NCBI GenBank assembly: GCA_001797415.1 | Contig: MGPL01000139.1 | Location: forward strand, 2,681 to 17,290 | DNA from: Deltaproteobacteria bacterium GWA2_55_10 | Lineage (GTDB): Bacteria; Desulfobacterota; GWC2-55-46 | Length of the DNA stretch: 14,610 nucleotides | Direction: 5' to 3' | Shown: positions 13,621 to 14,610 of the stretch, piece by piece | Numbering within the stretch: the first letter of the stretch is position 1 | Layout: the number at the start of each line of letters is the position of its first letter | The notes under the pieces: generated by a model | Database searches by the model: none | What the model saw: the letters and a program-made list of their open reading frames with translations, nothing else | What the model was told of the DNA's origin: nothing | Position numbers and translations under genes: made by a program

Positions 13621-14047
13621 AATCTTTGTGCTCATGGCTGAGATGTGCAAATCTTTCGTCTATGGCCTTTTTAATGGCAGACTCGTCAAAGCCCTTCTTG
13701 TGCAGGTCGTGCGCCAGTATGGCCTCGTGCATGCAGATGTCGCAGTGGACCGCATGCTCGTCCACGAAGCAGCTCAAAAGGCTCTTGTGCCCGAAGTGCT
13801 TCTCGCAGTCGCAATAACAGTAGAGCTTGTCGAGGACCTGGGGTATCTCCCGGGCCGCCCTGTAGGCATCGGCCGTTATGCCGGTGAAATTGGCTGGAGA
13901 AAGGGTAGGCCTCGTCTCCCCTCCGGCAACGGTCTCGGAAAGGCCAGGGGCTGCCTTCGTCTCTTTGGCTGAATCGCAAGATGAAAGACCAAGGAATGAC
14001 AGCAGGACGGCAAAAAGAGCGAGATATCTAAAGCGGCCAGAGCGCAT
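13619..14047 (-). CDS. PCYCGC-family cysteine-rich lipoprotein
   Basis: A protein of 142 residues with a lipoprotein signal peptide (hydrophobic 8-22, lipobox LSSC with Cys24). After a short linker, a compact Cys/His region carries CYCDC (77-81, the family's CYCGC with Gly replaced by Asp), HFGHKS (84-89), Cys93, then HCDIC (101-105). The tail is rich in His and Lys. It matches the family known as 'PCYCGC motif-containing (lipo)protein', which has no established function. Six mature cysteines and several histidines suggest metal, heme or thiol chemistry in the periplasm. It is the first gene of the resB-ccsA operon, directly behind a promoter, which ties it to cytochrome c maturation or to the respiratory proteins that need it. 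No heme-binding CxxCH is present. Confidence 0.85.
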   Translation of the reverse strand: MRSGRFRYLALFAVLLSFLGLSSCDSAKETKAAPGLSETVAGGETRPTLSPANFTGITADAYRAAREIPQVLDKLYCYCDCEKHFGHKSLLSCFVDEHAVHCDICMHEAILAHDLHKKGFDESAIKKAIDERFAHLSHEHKD

Positions 14048-14073
14048 GCGGATTTTATGCCTTATTTTCCGAT

Positions 14074-14102
14074 TTTATACACTTTTTCGGGGTTCAGTTC
14101 AA
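14074..14102 (-). promoter_or_regulatory. Sigma-70-type promoter of the cytochrome c maturation operon
   Basis: On the minus strand TTGAAC (14097-14102) is followed after exactly 17 bp by TATAAA (14074-14079). Transcription would start near 14067, about 20 nt before the PCYCGC ATG. A dyad CAGTTC (14095-14100) / GAACTG (14120-14125) overlaps the -35 and could be an operator. Confidence 0.6.
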
Positions 14103-14173
14103 GCAGGAACATATTAGCAGAACTGCATTAAAAATCCATTAAGTTTTTATTAGGAATTCGCAATACAGGAGTG

Positions 14174-14202
14174 AAAAGGGCCGGGTTTACTTGCCCGGTC
14201 CC
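14174..14202 (-). terminator. Intrinsic terminator embedded in the 3' end of rnfB
   Basis: Read on the minus strand, GGGACCGGG, an 8-nt loop, and CCCGGCCC form a GC-rich hairpin with one bulged A, followed directly by TTTT. The rnfB stop codon TAA (14187-14189) lies in the loop. This marks the end of the rnf transcript before the promoter at 14102. Confidence 0.7.
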
Positions 14203-14610
14203 TTCCCGAGAGAGGATAGATACGCGTCCCTTGTCACGCTCTCCTCTACGTTGCAGAGGATGCATTTGGTTGGGCATCTCTTTATGGATTCGTCGTTCTG
14301 CGGGGCGAGAGCGTGGTTCACGACCGCGAGGTTGTCTTTCAGGGCTATTCCGCCGGGTACGCTGCAGTCCTTGACGCACAGGCCGCATGCTATGCAGGAG
14401 ACCTTGCAGACCTTCTTGGCGTAGGCGCCCTTGTCCCTGCTCCTGCAGTAGACGAAGAGCTTGTGGTCCTCGGGGTGCATCTCGATTATGTTCCTGGGGC
14501 AGGCCCTTGCGCACGCGCCGCAGCCCACGCACTTGTCATAGAAGACCACCGGCAGGCCGTTTTCGTTCATGGCCATCGCGTCGAACTTGCAGGCGTCCAC
14601 GCACTCGCCC
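14187..14610 (-). CDS. rnfB: RnfB-like iron-sulfur subunit of Rnf complex (5' end outside window)
   Basis: The C-terminal 141 residues of a polyferredoxin, open to the right edge. The reading frame continues past the GTG at 14600 (residues GEC precede it), so that codon is internal. Visible motifs are GECVDACKFDAM, DKCVGCGACARACPRNII and VCKVSCIACGLCVKDC, then KDNLAVV and CPTKC. This order, including the KLFVYCRSRDKG segment between clusters, is that of RnfB, which passes electrons between ferredoxin and the membrane-bound, ion-pumping Rnf complex. The last ferredoxin motif appears degenerate: where a CxxCxxC triplet is expected after LAVV, the sequence reads NHALAPQNDE. An intrinsic terminator overlaps its stop, so rnfB is the last gene of its transcript, as in the rnfCDGEAB order known elsewhere. 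Alternative: another RnfB-like electron transfer polyferredoxin. Confidence 0.87.
   Translation of the reverse strand, partial: GECVDACKFDAMAMNENGLPVVFYDKCVGCGACARACPRNIIEMHPEDHKLFVYCRSRDKGAYAKKVCKVSCIACGLCVKDCSVPGGIALKDNLAVVNHALAPQNDESIKRCPTKCILCNVEESVTRDAYLSSLGKGPGK

Noticed and set aside
14187..14600. GTG at 14600 as the start of a short ferredoxin
   Set aside because: The same frame stays open to the window edge and the residues just before (GEC) belong to the ferredoxin motif, so the true start lies outside.
1..14610. CRISPR arrays, tRNA, rRNA, insertion sequences, riboswitches
   Set aside because: No regularly spaced repeats, tRNA-like cloverleafs, rRNA segments, transposase motifs or recognised riboswitch cores were seen; gaps between genes are all under 190 bp.

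Overview
The window comes from a bacterial chromosome of moderately high GC. It looks like an anaerobic, Deltaproteobacteria- or Nitrospirota-like organism (Thermodesulfobacteriota in newer naming). This is inferred from the gene set: an Rnf-type electron transport subunit, System II cytochrome c maturation, a DUF4390-NtrY-NtrX cassette and a PCYCGC lipoprotein. Frequent AGG (Arg) and ATA (Ile) codons despite the GC content fit as well. No tRNA, rRNA, CRISPR array, transposase or phage gene was seen. All genes but one lie on the minus strand, so the layout reads from right to left.

Right edge (14610 to 14187): the 3' end of rnfB, followed by a hairpin terminator built into its last codons. 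Next (14102 to 10699) a sigma-70-like promoter precedes a tight operon: PCYCGC lipoprotein, TPR lipoprotein, ResB (Ccs1) and CcsA (ResC). After a 187-bp gap holding a complex inverted repeat comes resA - ccdA - small glutaredoxin-like protein (10511 to 8795). Together these encode an apparently complete System II pathway: ResB/CcsA move heme and ligate it, while CcdA and ResA supply reductant to the apocytochrome thiols. Two lipoproteins and a four-cysteine redoxin are candidate accessory factors.

Middle (8683 to 5708): a polyprenyl-phosphate mannose synthase-like GT2 enzyme is translationally coupled to a multi-spanning GT-C/TPR protein resembling the eukaryotic TMTC O-mannosyltransferases. 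A plus-strand SAM methyltransferase converges on it with a 17-bp overlap. This may be a small surface or protein glycosylation module.

Left (5707 to 1): DUF4390 secreted protein, NtrY-like membrane histidine kinase and NtrX-like sigma-54 activator form one operon, preceded by a good -24/-12 (sigma-54) sequence. A 19-bp tandem duplication spans the ntrY start codon. After an AT-rich 186-bp gap containing an 89-bp nested inverted repeat, a second NtrC-family regulator runs off the left edge.

The most unusual items are the nested inverted repeats at 1239-1327 and 10578-10668, the duplicated ntrY start, the sigma-54-like site in front of a sigma-54 activator operon, the mannose synthase/TMTC-like pair, and the PCYCGC protein inside a cytochrome c maturation operon. 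No wholly new system can be proven from sequence alone.
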